Part shown: positions 27,712-37,351 of the stretch, piece by piece | Layout of the letters: each line of letters starts with the position of its first letter | Numbering within the stretch: position 1 is the stretch's first letter | From: Gammaproteobacteria bacterium | Lineage (GTDB): Bacteria > Pseudomonadota > Gammaproteobacteria > UBA6186 > Azoamicaceae | Assembly: GCA_013288135.1 (NCBI GenBank) | Contig: JABDCL010000001.1 | Location: 186,001 to 250,000 of the forward strand | Reading direction: 5' to 3' | Length of the DNA: 64,000 bases | Translations under genes and position numbers: made by a program | The notes under the pieces: model-generated | Database searches by the model: none | The model's input: the letters and a program-made list of their open reading frames with translations, nothing else | Told to the model about the DNA's origin: nothing

Positions 27712-29133
27712 TGTGTCACTGGTATCGTAATAAGATAATGTTTTTAAAGAAACGGGCTTTTCCTCCTGAATAACCCGATCTCGTTTCTTAAAACAAAGAA
27801 TTTGAGGTATTAATAACAGGAAGGCCAAAATACCAAAAATAGTTAAACCATAATACCCTGGGTTCAGATTATCTTGCAAAGGAATAAAACCAACCAAAAT
27901 GGTCATAAAACAACCAAATATACCCAATCCTGCAATTATAAGATGGATTTTATTCCCCCCTGGGATTTTAAAAGTATAGTGAGATTCATTTTTTAATTTA
28001 ATAAAAGCAAAAAACATTAAAAGATACATGATCATATATAATTGAGAAGCTATAACTGTCATAAACCAATAAGCACTATTCACAGTTGGAAAAAATGAAA
28101 ATAGAATTACTAACAAAGTAACTACCACCATTTGAATTAAAAGGAAACTGACAGGGACACCTTGTTGATTGGTGGTATTCAATACCTTGGGCAATAAACC
28201 CTCTTTAGCAGCTTCTTGTAACCCTTGGATGGGTGCAATCAACCAATTATTCAAGGTACCTAAACTACCAATTACCGCTGCAAAAACAAAATATTTTAAT
28301 AATCCCAACAATCCATTTTCTTTTAAAAATACTTCTAAAGATTGGACAATGCCAGACACAAAACTAAGTTCATTGCTTGGAACAACTGCTGCAATAGAGA
28401 GGGATGCTAAAATTAATGTCACTAAAATGATAAAAGTAGATATCAAAAGAGCCCGGGGGTAATTTTTTTGAGGATGAGAAATTCTCTTAACATGAGCTGT
28501 CGTAATTTCAATACCACAAAGTGACATAATTACACTAGTCAAAGCTACCCAAACGTTAAAATCAAACAAATTAGGAATAAAAGCAGTATGAGTTATGGTA
28601 TTGGAAAGAGGTTTGCCAGACAAATACCAGTGAGCACCTAACCCAATAATTAGAAACATAGGTAAAATAAGACCAAAGACTGCGCATAAATTGCTTACTA
28701 TTGCTGACAATTTAAGACCATATAAATTCAAAAGTGAAATTCCATAAAAGCAAACTAATGAACTCGTCAATAAGTAATTGGATTGGAGAGAAAGTTCTGG
28801 AGAAATCCAATGTCCCAGAGTTCCAACTATAAAAGTAAGGAGAGTGGGATACCAAAAAAGATTTTCAGTCCATTGCAACCAAACGGCCGTAAATCCTACA
28901 CGAGGACCAAATGCTCTCTTTACCCAATGATAAATGCCATTTTCATTGCCTGGTAAAGAAGAAAGTTGAGCGGACACTAAAGCACATGGAATAAAAAAGA
29001 ATAAAGAAGCAAAAATATAAAAAAAAGGTATTTGCTTCCCAAATAAGGCAATCGAGGATAAATTACGAATATTATCAACAGCGCTAACCGTCATCAAAAT
29101 AAGAGAAATAATACTAATACTAGAGGTTAACAT
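27700..29133 (-). CDS. APC-family amino-acid permease (GadC-like)
   Basis: A 477-residue permease with about twelve membrane helices. PFFYIFASLFFFIPCALVSA, LSSLPGNENGIYHWVKRAFG and FTAVWLQWTENLFWYPTLLT resemble glutamate/GABA antiporters. Conserved loops include CGIEITTAHVKRISHPQKNY and GSLGTLNNWLIAPIQGLQEA. It is the last gene of the island operon, 14 bases after the amidase remnant. The extreme C-terminus and stop codon come from a dispersed palindrome, so the tail is not native. It may import amino-acid precursor for the pathway or act in acid stress. Confidence 0.85.
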   Translation of the reverse strand: MLTSSISIISLILMTVSAVDNIRNLSSIALFGKQIPFFYIFASLFFFIPCALVSAQLSSLPGNENGIYHWVKRAFGPRVGFTAVWLQWTENLFWYPTLLTFIVGTLGHWISPELSLQSNYLLTSSLVCFYGISLLNLYGLKLSAIVSNLCAVFGLILPMFLIIGLGAHWYLSGKPLSNTITHTAFIPNLFDFNVWVALTSVIMSLCGIEITTAHVKRISHPQKNYPRALLISTFIILVTLILASLSIAAVVPSNELSFVSGIVQSLEVFLKENGLLGLLKYFVFAAVIGSLGTLNNWLIAPIQGLQEAAKEGLLPKVLNTTNQQGVPVSFLLIQMVVVTLLVILFSFFPTVNSAYWFMTVIASQLYMIMYLLMFFAFIKLKNESHYTFKIPGGNKIHLIIAGLGIFGCFMTILVGFIPLQDNLNPGYYGLTIFGILAFLLLIPQILCFKKRDRVIQEEKPVSLKTLSYYDTSDTFGV

Positions 29134-29147
29134 ATTGATCTCCTAAT

Positions 29148-30415
29148 TTAATAAAAGTGAGGATCAACTTTTGACCACTCGGATGCAATTTGGAAAACAA
29201 TCAAGTCATCATAGGTATTACCAATAATCTGCATGCCTAATGGTATCCGTTCAGGAGTTAAGCCAATCGGCACATTCATTACTGGATATTGACCAAGCAT
29301 ATTCCAAGGCCAAGTAAAGGAATAAGTCCAAGTCTCTGCCGAATGAGATTTGCCATTGATTGTTACTACAGTGTTGGTAGAGGTACTACCCATATCGGCA
29401 GTAATATAAGGTGTAGCTAATGTAGGCATAACAATAGCTTTATACCCTCGACTTCTTCAACAATTGCACCTAGAGAACGTAATTTCTCAACAGCTGCCTT
29501 CATAGCTTTCTCAACTGTGATATCTAATGGCAAACCCCATCGTTTCATGGGATCATAGGCAATTCGCCATCCTTTGATATTTTCATATTGTTTTGGGTAC
29601 TCCAACCTCGGTCGCAGAGTGGGGATAGCAGCTGGACTCGGACCCGATATAGCATTTTGAAAAAGATTTATATCTTCAAATGTCCGTGCCAAAGGGCCCG
29701 AACTTTCATATTGAATCAATGAAGAAGGCACTCGACCAAAAGGGGGCTTAAATCCATAAAGCCCCGTTAATGCCGCTGGCACTCGAATAGATCCCCCCAT
29801 ATCTGATCCTGTTGCTAAAGTTGTGAAGCCAGCTGCTAATACTGCTGAGGATCCTCCTGATGAACCTCCTGGAGAATAAATAATGTTCCATGGATTGCGG
29901 GTGGTTCCAAAAAGTCGATTCCAGGTCACAAGATTACAGTAAAATTCTGGTACATTGGTCTGAATGTGCATGATTACACCAGCATTACGAAGAAAATTTG
30001 TCAAACCTGAATCATATTTTGAAGGTTTTGCATCCTTAAAAATTAATGACCCCATCGTGGAACGCCAACCTTTAACATCAACATCATCCTTAATTGCACA
30101 GGTTAAACCTTCAAGAGGTCGAGGGTTGTCCTGTTGATATCGCTTTTCAGATTCTTTTGCTTGTACCAAAGCCTCTTTATAATGTTTTATGGTGATTGCA
30201 TTAATGGAAGGGTTAAGAGCTTCAATACGAGCTATTTGCACTTTTAGAACATCAACCGGAGAGATTTCTTGAGCTCGAAACAAACGTAATAGTTCTGTAG
30301 CAGGTAAAAAACAAACTTCTTCTTGAGTGAGTTTATTCGAAAAAACAGGCTGTACAATTCCCCAAAAAAGTAAAAATACTATCAACGGCTTGATTATCCA
30401 TAGAGTTTTTTGCAT
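29148..30415 (-). pseudogene. Amidase (amidase-signature family), broken by frameshift and deletion
   Basis: The 5' part (ATG 30415, 5 bases after GGAGG, with an export signal) encodes the amidase core. It has AIKDDVDVKG with the catalytic lysine, SPGGSSGGSSAVLAAG with the cis-serine and GSDMGGSIRVPAALTGLYGF with the nucleophile. It goes out of frame after AIVEEVEGIK near 29430. The 3' part, in another frame, starts MPTLATPYIT and ends with NVPIGLTPERIPLGMQIIGN and the usual C-terminus. About 100 residues are missing between them. It lies between the exporter and permease genes of the island operon. Confidence 0.82.
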
Positions 30416-30425
30416 GCTAGCCTCC

Positions 30426-31616
30426 TTAAGAACGGTAAGCTTTTTCTTCATTTAACTTTCCTGCGAAGAAAAAACATACCATTGTCATCATAAATAATAT
30501 GAGTGCTAAGAAACATTGATTTCCCCCATGTATCCCAGAAAAAGCAAAAACCAATAAAGCTACGATTAGCATTTGTATTGCTCCAATAATAGCACCTGAT
30601 GCTCCAGGTATATTCTGCCGAACTAATAAAGCTTTGGCGGTCGCTACTGGAAAAACCAAACCTGTACCCAAATTAAATACTGACATCGAAAAAATAATTA
30701 ATACAGGCTCATTATATTTTAATATTGATGTTAGAATCATCATTCCTGATCCTATTGTCATAATGGAAAGTCCAACCAACATGTTTTTATATGCATTAAC
30801 TTTATTTTTTACATAATAAATAAAAAGACATCCGATAAGAAAAGTGCTGTCTGTTAATAAAAATGTAAGACCAAACTCAAAACTTGACAAACCCATTTGG
30901 TTTTGTAATATGAAAGGACTAACTCCATAATAAATAGTGACACAGGCTAAGGTAAGAGAAGAAATAAGCAAAAACAGCCAAAAGTCTTTTTGTTGCAGTA
31001 TTATGCTATAACTATGATACATGGCTAAAAAAACATTGTTTTTACTTCCTGTTCTTTCGTGAAAATTTGTTTCCGGCATAAAAATAAATAAAACAACCAA
31101 GGTAATTAAACAATATAAAAGAATTGCTAAAAAATTAGCTTGCCAAGAAAACAAAGAAATTAGGTACCCACCAATAATTGGCGATATCATTTGAGTTAAT
31201 ACCGAAATAATCATCACAACTGCTGTGGCGTTAATATAGAAATTACCTTTATAAACATCACTAAGTATAGATTTTGCTATAACGCTATAACAACCTGCAC
31301 CTAATCCTTGTAATAACCTAGCTAACAGCAAGGAATCTATAGAAGATGAAAATAAAGAGAAAATACTCCCAAAGACAAAAATAGTATTCCCCACTAAAAC
31401 CACAATACGTCTACCATATATATCTGATAAAGGACCATAAAAAAGCTGAGAAACTCCTAAACCCAATGTATATAAAACAATAATATTTTGAGCAATGCGG
31501 GGAGATACTGTAAAGTGTTCACTTATATTAGATAATGCAGGAATACAAATTGAATTTGAAAATAAATAAACAGAAACCATCAGGCATGCTATTTGTAAAA
31601 CAAAATTAGTGACCAT
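30426..31616 (-). CDS. Bcr/CflA-type MFS drug exporter
   Basis: A 396-residue twelve-helix MFS efflux protein. SICIPALSNISEHFTVSPRI, GVSQLFYGPLSDIYGRRIVV (motif A) and LARLLQGLGAGCYSVIAKSI are typical of Bcr/CflA multidrug exporters. The C-terminal half keeps GASGAIIGAIQM. It begins 10 bases after the FAD oxidase stop and is the sixth gene of the island operon. The likely role is export of, or self-protection from, the operon's product. Confidence 0.88.
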   Translation of the reverse strand: MVTNFVLQIACLMVSVYLFSNSICIPALSNISEHFTVSPRIAQNIIVLYTLGLGVSQLFYGPLSDIYGRRIVVLVGNTIFVFGSIFSLFSSSIDSLLLARLLQGLGAGCYSVIAKSILSDVYKGNFYINATAVVMIISVLTQMISPIIGGYLISLFSWQANFLAILLYCLITLVVLFIFMPETNFHERTGSKNNVFLAMYHSYSIILQQKDFWLFLLISSLTLACVTIYYGVSPFILQNQMGLSSFEFGLTFLLTDSTFLIGCLFIYYVKNKVNAYKNMLVGLSIMTIGSGMMILTSILKYNEPVLIIFSMSVFNLGTGLVFPVATAKALLVRQNIPGASGAIIGAIQMLIVALLVFAFSGIHGGNQCFLALILFMMTMVCFFFAGKLNEEKAYRS

Positions 31617-31626
31617 AATTTATAAC

Positions 31627-32706
31627 CTAAAAATTTTCAATTTTAAAAACCGCTTGTTTAGCACATTCAGGAGCTATTTTAAATCCGACACCGCTCCATC
31701 CACTACATATTAACAATCCACTTATCTCAGGTAAAAACTCCAACTTTCCTTCGCAATCCTTAGTATATGCATCTACACCACATCGTCCTCCCACCCAACA
31801 TTCATCATTAATCCATGAAGCAAATTTTGAAGCTACCTGCTTTATTTTTCTATTTACAGTGATCGAAAGAAGTTGATATGAATCATGATCTGGTTGTTCT
31901 CCTACCTCAGTTAATCCTATTAAACATCGACCCCCACCATAATCCCGGCCATATAGCCCTAAAGTTTTATCTGAAAATGTAGGAAATGGTAATACATTTA
32001 TTGGATATTTAAAAAAGGCAGTTTGAATAATTTTTTTTGTAAATATAGGGTCGTTACAACCTATTTTTTCAAGAAATCTGCCTGTCCAAGAACCTGTTGC
32101 AAGTACGACGCAAGGAGCTTCAAAATTTGAATAAGACGATTTTATGCCCGTAATCGTTCCATTCTTTGTTAAAACATCTATAACTTCAACATCTTCTAAA
32201 AAATCCCCTCCCAATTTAACTCCTGCTGACAAATATGCTCTACAAGTTTTGACAGGATCTGCGTAGCCACTATTTTTTTCATAGATTATAATATTATCAT
32301 TGGTAATTGGCATTTTTAAAAAACCAAAACGACTTACGGCTTCTCGACTTGTTAAACATTCTATGTCAAGTCCTAGGTTTTTAATAAGTTTCATATTATC
32401 TTCAATAACTGGTAAATTTTCTTTTAAATCAATGGTAAAGAATCCTGTTTTAACTAAACCACATGAAAAGCCTACTTTTTTTTCAAACTGATTAAACTCT
32501 TCAAAACTTTTTGCTGACAAATTACACAATCTAGAAGAAGAATGTAATAATCTAACAAACCCTCCTGAACTGCCTGTGGCTCCGTTACAAATCCTCTTCT
32601 TTTCTATCAAGAGTACTCGCTTCGATGTAGAACTTGAAAGATAATAAAATATGGCGGCACCAAAAATACCTCCACCGACAATTATTACATCATACTTGTT
32701 TTTCAT
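31627..32706 (-). CDS. FAD-dependent amine oxidase (DAO family), hydrazine-pathway partner
   Basis: A 359-residue DadA/ThiO/sarcosine-oxidase-type flavoprotein. The start is ATG 32706, which overlaps the stop of the upstream gene as ATGA; a longer start would have no flavin fold in front. The dinucleotide motif is VIIVGGGIFGAAI (residues 8-20), followed by RVLLIEKKRICNGATGSSGG, and the C-terminal LLICSGWSGVGFKIAPECAK is the second FAD block. By analogy with Spb39 of the s56-p1 pathway it would oxidise the lysine-glycine hydrazine adduct to release hydrazinoacetate. The context (next to the cupin-MetRS fusion) drives this call; alone it could be any glycine-type oxidase. Confidence 0.85.
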   Translation of the reverse strand: MKNKYDVIIVGGGIFGAAIFYYLSSSTSKRVLLIEKKRICNGATGSSGGFVRLLHSSSRLCNLSAKSFEEFNQFEKKVGFSCGLVKTGFFTIDLKENLPVIEDNMKLIKNLGLDIECLTSREAVSRFGFLKMPITNDNIIIYEKNSGYADPVKTCRAYLSAGVKLGGDFLEDVEVIDVLTKNGTITGIKSSYSNFEAPCVVLATGSWTGRFLEKIGCNDPIFTKKIIQTAFFKYPINVLPFPTFSDKTLGLYGRDYGGGRCLIGLTEVGEQPDHDSYQLLSITVNRKIKQVASKFASWINDECWVGGRCGVDAYTKDCEGKLEFLPEISGLLICSGWSGVGFKIAPECAKQAVFKIENF

Positions 32707-34736
32707 ATTGTTATTTTCTCTTTTCTTACTGTCTCGAAAAGTGCAATACTGATGGGCATAAAAGTACAACTTGATAAATTTTTTATTTCTGTATTCTTTG
32801 CTAACAAACGAACATCTGTTTCCCAATTTATTTTTTTTTTAAACCCCAATGCATTAAACAGTTTTTCAGAAAATTCTGGCATTATTGGTGAGCAAACCAT
32901 TGCATAATATTTTAAAGCTGTTAATTCTAAAACAAGTGTCGTCTGGTATTCTAATTTGCTAAAACTATTGTTAGCAATCAAGTAACTTCCTGTCAACGAA
33001 AGTTTTTTGACCCTAGAAACCAACTCTTTAAGTAATTTTATTATATTAGCCGGAGAAAAAAATGGTGGCTCATACGCTTGTGTAACCTCAATCAGAAATT
33101 TTTGCAAATATCTTACAAATTCTTCATGTTCTACTACCCATTCTCCACCATCTGGACAAATACCATTAAAATCAGAATTTATTCTTATTGCAAGATTACT
33201 AATCCAACCTGATAGTTCATCAGCTAAATCTGTATTAACTAATTTAACAAATTCTAAATAGGTAAATTGAGTTCTTTCAATTTCTGGCCGTGTTGCAGAT
33301 AAATAATACCGTAAAACATCACTCGTTACTTTTTTAATTATATCTTTTGCCCATACTGCATGACCACGACTTGTTGAAAATTTAAGTTTATCAAATAAAT
33401 AGAATTCATTATAAATAATTTCATCAGGTAATTTAATTGATTCATCAAACGCCAAATATAAGGCTGTCATTATTATCGTATAGAAATATGTATTATCAAA
33501 ACCAAAGAATAAGGTGATTTTTGAATTAGGATCTTTTAAAAAGTTTTTCCAATTCTCCTGTTCATTGACCACTTTATGAATTAAAAATAAATACCCTGGC
33601 GCCATTTCACACCACGAACAAAGCTTTTGCTCCTCAAATCCCTCAAAGGGTGCTGTGATTCCCCAATGACTTTGATGCGTAATAAGCAAATCGGGTAGTT
33701 TTTTATCCAAGGCAGTTCTAACCAATGCTCGAATATGCGCGGGTAAATTTATCCTCTCTAGATATTGTTTTATTTTTTGATGATAATTTTGTAAAGGTAA
33801 ATAAACTTGTTTTGTTTCTTTTAATATAGGTTTCTTTTTACAAAATTTACAAAATGAGTCTACCACATCTACACAAAGATTAGGTAAACCACAAGTTTCA
33901 CACGACCCACCTCCACAGGGTGAATTACAATGGGGACATAATCCACTCATGTGTGCCTCAAATAACCAAATATTACATTGTTCACAATATGGTTGAGAGC
34001 AAATTTTTGTTTTAATTATTGAGGAATCAAAAAGCTTTCTAAAAAATTCTACGACAAAATCAGTATAATCTTTATCATGTAAAGGACGGTAGAACAAATC
34101 TGGGTCAGCGTTATATTGCTTTAAAACGGACTGGATGTTCGATGAAAAATGATCAGCTACTAGATCAGAAGAAATCTGCATTTGTTTTGCCTTAAGTTCA
34201 ACATAGCTCTGATTGTCATCACTCCCTGAAAAGTATAAAACTTCATCCCCTCTTTGAAGATATGAACGTTTTAATATATCGGCAGAAAGGTAGGGACCAG
34301 AAATATGCCCTAAATGTAAATCTCCATTTGGCGTCGGGGGAGGGGAAAAAATTAATCTCTTAATGCCTGTTTTTTTAGAAAAATAATTTCTTTTAGATAT
34401 TACGGCTCCCTCGGAAAATGCCCACCACAAAGATGTGAATATTAATTTTTCATGTGCTTCTGTGTTTTTTAGAGTATGATAATCACCTGGCTCAAGATAT
34501 ATGATATCACCTAAGCCAACTTCTATTTTTTCATTTTCACCTTCCAATATTCCTTCCCCACTGATAATTACAAAACTCTCATGATCATGATGAGCATGTT
34601 TTCTTGTTGATTCTCCAGGTTTAAGGATCCCAAGCATAGAACCAAAGTGTACATTTTCACTGGGAACATCAATAAACTTACCCTGAATGCCATATATAGA
34701 TTCTATTGAATTAATCTCAAATTTTTCAAGCTTCAT
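32703..34736 (-). CDS. Hydrazine synthetase-like fusion: Zn-cupin + methionyl-tRNA-synthetase-like domain
   Basis: 677 residues. The N-terminal cupin (about 25-105) has both motifs: G41-x5-H47-x-H49-x3-E53-x6-G60, and GDIIYLEPGDYHTLKN with H87. From about 126 a class I synthetase domain resembles MetRS: PPPTPNGDLHLGH (HIGH-like, 141-144), a cysteine-rich zinc region (C246-C299) and a KMSKS-like KFSTSRG (452-458), ending with a helical domain. This is the architecture of Spb40-type enzymes, which activate an amino acid and join it to an N-hydroxylated amine, forming an N-N bond. It overlaps the N-hydroxylase gene by 11 bases and the FAD oxidase by 4. It is not a housekeeping metG. Confidence 0.93.
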   Translation of the reverse strand: MKLEKFEINSIESIYGIQGKFIDVPSENVHFGSMLGILKPGESTRKHAHHDHESFVIISGEGILEGENEKIEVGLGDIIYLEPGDYHTLKNTEAHEKLIFTSLWWAFSEGAVISKRNYFSKKTGIKRLIFSPPPTPNGDLHLGHISGPYLSADILKRSYLQRGDEVLYFSGSDDNQSYVELKAKQMQISSDLVADHFSSNIQSVLKQYNADPDLFYRPLHDKDYTDFVVEFFRKLFDSSIIKTKICSQPYCEQCNIWLFEAHMSGLCPHCNSPCGGGSCETCGLPNLCVDVVDSFCKFCKKKPILKETKQVYLPLQNYHQKIKQYLERINLPAHIRALVRTALDKKLPDLLITHQSHWGITAPFEGFEEQKLCSWCEMAPGYLFLIHKVVNEQENWKNFLKDPNSKITLFFGFDNTYFYTIIMTALYLAFDESIKLPDEIIYNEFYLFDKLKFSTSRGHAVWAKDIIKKVTSDVLRYYLSATRPEIERTQFTYLEFVKLVNTDLADELSGWISNLAIRINSDFNGICPDGGEWVVEHEEFVRYLQKFLIEVTQAYEPPFFSPANIIKLLKELVSRVKKLSLTGSYLIANNSFSKLEYQTTLVLELTALKYYAMVCSPIMPEFSEKLFNALGFKKKINWETDVRLLAKNTEIKNLSSCTFMPISIALFETVRKEKITI

Positions 34737-36069
34737 TTAATTCCTTCCTTACAATTTTTAAATTGTTTTTAATTGAACAACCATCATTCAAAATGGCTTC
34801 CAAAATTAATTCTGCCCTAGTGGACATGATCGCTAATGTGGAATCACTGGGTCCATGGGTGCTCTCACAGTAACCTTGTAAATAGACATTTGCATGCATT
34901 GATTTTTCTTTCTGAATTTGATAATTCTTAGAAACCAGATATTCTCCATCATCATTTTTTTTTAAATGCTCATTCAATTCATCTAAGAGTTTTGAATAAT
35001 TATCTTGTACATATCCTGTAGCCAATATAACTGCATCTCCTTTCATGGTTTCTGTGGATTCATTATATATATCTTTAAAATCAACCTGAACAATTGAGTT
35101 TGTCAGCATTATATTTTCAAGATTTAACCCAGGACAAATTTTCAATCTTTCCTTTCCCTGAAATAAATCAAGATATTGCTCTTTAAAAAGATCGTTAAGT
35201 AAATTCAAATCTACGACAGAATAATTTGATGTTCGTAAATCATGAAGTGCTTTAATCTTCAATGGATTACTTAACTTATAAAAACTATCTACAGCAGATT
35301 GATGGTAAACTAGATTTACAAAAGGGCTATTATCAATTGCATGCAATGAATAGTTTCGAAAGCACAAAGAGACTCTTGCATTAGGGTATTGTTTAAGCAA
35401 ATAGTATGCAGCTTCCCCAGCACTTTGCCCAGAACCAATAACAATAAAATGATAGTTTTCAAATGATTGTACAAAACGATTGGGTATTTTTTTTAGCAAT
35501 GAAGAAGTATGAACAATTCTATCATCTTCAAAATCATTAACACAAGGAGGGAAATAAGGTTCTCCACCAACTGATATAATAACATTTTCGGCAATACAGC
35601 TCTTTGTATTTTTATGTTTTTTATCAACGTAATTTATTTTTAGTTTTTTTATAATTCGATGATTTTCTTCCCACACTGGGGAAATTGATTTTACTTTGCA
35701 TCCGAATTTTGTAATATGAGATAATCTTTCACATACCCATGTCAAATAATCATGATATTCAACTCTACTTGGATAAAATGTTCTCAAGTTAATAAATTGA
35801 TCTAAACGATTCTTACTTTTCAAATAGTTTAAAAAAGTAAATGGACTCTGCGGGTTTCTTACCGTGGCCAAATCTCTAAAAAATGGCACTTGTAATTGCA
35901 TGCCTGGTATGAGCATCCCAGGATGCCATTGAAAATTACGGTTACTTTCAAGAAACAAACAATCAAAATTATCTTTGATTTTTAAATTTCTTTCTTCAAT
36001 TGCTGTTGCCAACGCTAAATTAGAAGGTCCAAGACCAACGCCTACAGCCTTTAATGGTTTCTCAATCAT
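34726..36069 (-). CDS. Flavin-dependent lysine/ornithine N-hydroxylase (SidA/IucD/PvdA family)
   Basis: 447 residues from ATG 36069, which has AGGAGA 7 bases upstream; a GTG at 36105 would overlap the previous gene. It has the FAD motif VGVGLGPSNLALA (9-21), FQWHPGMLIPGMQLQVPFFR and DLATVRNPQSPFTFLNYL typical of the family, NADPH-binding IGSGQSAGEAAYYL (211-224) and the late ATGY box (VILATGY). The enzyme hydroxylates the side-chain amine of lysine or ornithine with O2 and NADPH. Directly upstream of the cupin-MetRS gene, it most likely makes N6-hydroxylysine (Spb38 role) rather than a siderophore; no siderophore synthetase is present. Confidence 0.92.
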   Translation of the reverse strand: MIEKPLKAVGVGLGPSNLALATAIEERNLKIKDNFDCLFLESNRNFQWHPGMLIPGMQLQVPFFRDLATVRNPQSPFTFLNYLKSKNRLDQFINLRTFYPSRVEYHDYLTWVCERLSHITKFGCKVKSISPVWEENHRIIKKLKINYVDKKHKNTKSCIAENVIISVGGEPYFPPCVNDFEDDRIVHTSSLLKKIPNRFVQSFENYHFIVIGSGQSAGEAAYYLLKQYPNARVSLCFRNYSLHAIDNSPFVNLVYHQSAVDSFYKLSNPLKIKALHDLRTSNYSVVDLNLLNDLFKEQYLDLFQGKERLKICPGLNLENIMLTNSIVQVDFKDIYNESTETMKGDAVILATGYVQDNYSKLLDELNEHLKKNDDGEYLVSKNYQIQKEKSMHANVYLQGYCESTHGPSDSTLAIMSTRAELILEAILNDGCSIKNNLKIVRKELNEA

Positions 36070-36097
36070 TTCGATATCTCCTGCTTCTCTTAAACTC

Positions 36098-37339
36098 CTA
36101 AGCACACAATCTGTTTTCAGTTAGTTTTGGTTGCAATGTTAACATTACATTTTTAAGCACTCTTACCAAATCATAAATTTGATCTTCTGTATGATTTGCG
36201 GCTATACATATCCGTAATTGTGCTTTGTTTTTTGGAACAATTGGAAAAAAAACCACTGATACAAAAAATCCATTTATCAAAACCTGTTTACATAATTCCA
36301 CAGCGTTTTCCTCATTTCCAATCATAACCATTCTGATTGGACTAAACGGTAACGTTAGTTCCATTAATGAATCATATAAAGCAACATTCTGACGTAATTT
36401 ATCTTGTAGTTTTAGTACAGTTCCATCTCTATGTAGTTGAATAGAAGATAAACATGCCTTCGCAACTGAAAAATCTAATGCAGCAGAAAATGCGTATATT
36501 TGTCCATAAGTCCTAATGATACTTTCCTGAAAAACGCTGGGAACTAAAACGCCTCCTCCATTACATCCAAAGCCCTTAGAAAGACAAAAACTAATAAATA
36601 AATTTTCGGGTATTCCGTAGGGTAATTGGCTTAATACAGAGCCTTGCCCATATTCTCCAAAAATGGAAGTCCCATGTGCATCATCTAAATACATATAAAA
36701 CTCCAATTCATTAGACATTTTTAGAATTTCCTGAATAGGACATAACCCTCCCATTGAATAAATCCCATCAGCAACATAGACAGCAACTTCTCCTTTCATC
36801 TTGGCCATTACTACCGCTTCTCTCAGTGCATTTAAATCATTGTGAGCAATCACGGTAATTTCTGCCTCAGTTGCTAAAATTGGTTTTAGATATTGCATAG
36901 ATGAATGAGCATATTTATCAAAAACCATTCTTACCTTTGGAGGATTCTTTGGATTTAAAAGCATACCACTTGCAATCAAGGGGAGTACCGACATATTTGT
37001 TGTGGTTACCGATGGAAAAGTAATTGCCCTCCCACCAAATAACACTGATAATTCTTCTTCCAACTTTTGTAATGGCTCGATTGAAAATCTAGATCGAGCA
37101 CAACAAAAATTTACTCCCCAACTGTTATCTAGAGATTTACTTGCTGCAACTATGTTCGGGTGTAAATCTATTCCCAAATAGGAGCAATTAATAAATTCGA
37201 CGACTTCAGAGTTATTGGGCATAATAACTTTTTTCCCATTTCTTCCTCGTATGGTTACTTGCATCAAATCTTTTACTACTGCATTTTTATAATGCTTATC
37301 AGAGTATTCATACATAAAATTGGTATTTCTATGACTCAT
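36098..37339 (-). CDS. Alpha-oxoamine synthase (BioF/KBL-like PLP enzyme)
   Basis: 413 residues, PLP fold type I. Visible are GVNFCCARSRFSIEPLQKLE, DKYAHSSM with the stacking His (H145), YLDDAHGTSIFGEYGQG (cofactor Asp/His) and SFCLSKGFGCNGGG with the Schiff-base lysine (K255). The family condenses an amino acid with an acyl-thioester and loses CO2 to give an alpha-aminoketone. GGGAGG lies 5 bases before the ATG, 12 bases after the GNAT stop. No other biotin gene is nearby, and the enzyme lies in the hydrazine operon, so a role in natural-product assembly is inferred. Confidence 0.87.
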   Translation of the reverse strand: MSHRNTNFMYEYSDKHYKNAVVKDLMQVTIRGRNGKKVIMPNNSEVVEFINCSYLGIDLHPNIVAASKSLDNSWGVNFCCARSRFSIEPLQKLEEELSVLFGGRAITFPSVTTTNMSVLPLIASGMLLNPKNPPKVRMVFDKYAHSSMQYLKPILATEAEITVIAHNDLNALREAVVMAKMKGEVAVYVADGIYSMGGLCPIQEILKMSNELEFYMYLDDAHGTSIFGEYGQGSVLSQLPYGIPENLFISFCLSKGFGCNGGGVLVPSVFQESIIRTYGQIYAFSAALDFSVAKACLSSIQLHRDGTVLKLQDKLRQNVALYDSLMELTLPFSPIRMVMIGNEENAVELCKQVLINGFFVSVVFFPIVPKNKAQLRICIAANHTEDQIYDLVRVLKNVMLTLQPKLTENRLCA

Positions 37340-37351
37340 AACTTCCTCCCT

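Noticed and set aside
32703..34736. Housekeeping methionyl-tRNA synthetase
   Set aside because: It is fused to an N-terminal cupin, has a KFSTSRG instead of KMSKS, and is embedded between an N-hydroxylase and an FAD oxidase with overlapping reading frames.
34726..36069. Siderophore (hydroxamate) biosynthesis locus
   Set aside because: The N-hydroxylase family fits, but there is no IucA/IucC or NRPS synthetase, no ferric-siderophore receptor and no Fur-box-like site nearby.
36098..37339. Biotin synthesis gene bioF
   Set aside because: No bioA, bioB, bioC or bioD is adjacent, and the gene is locked in the N-N operon, so the general alpha-oxoamine synthase call is safer.
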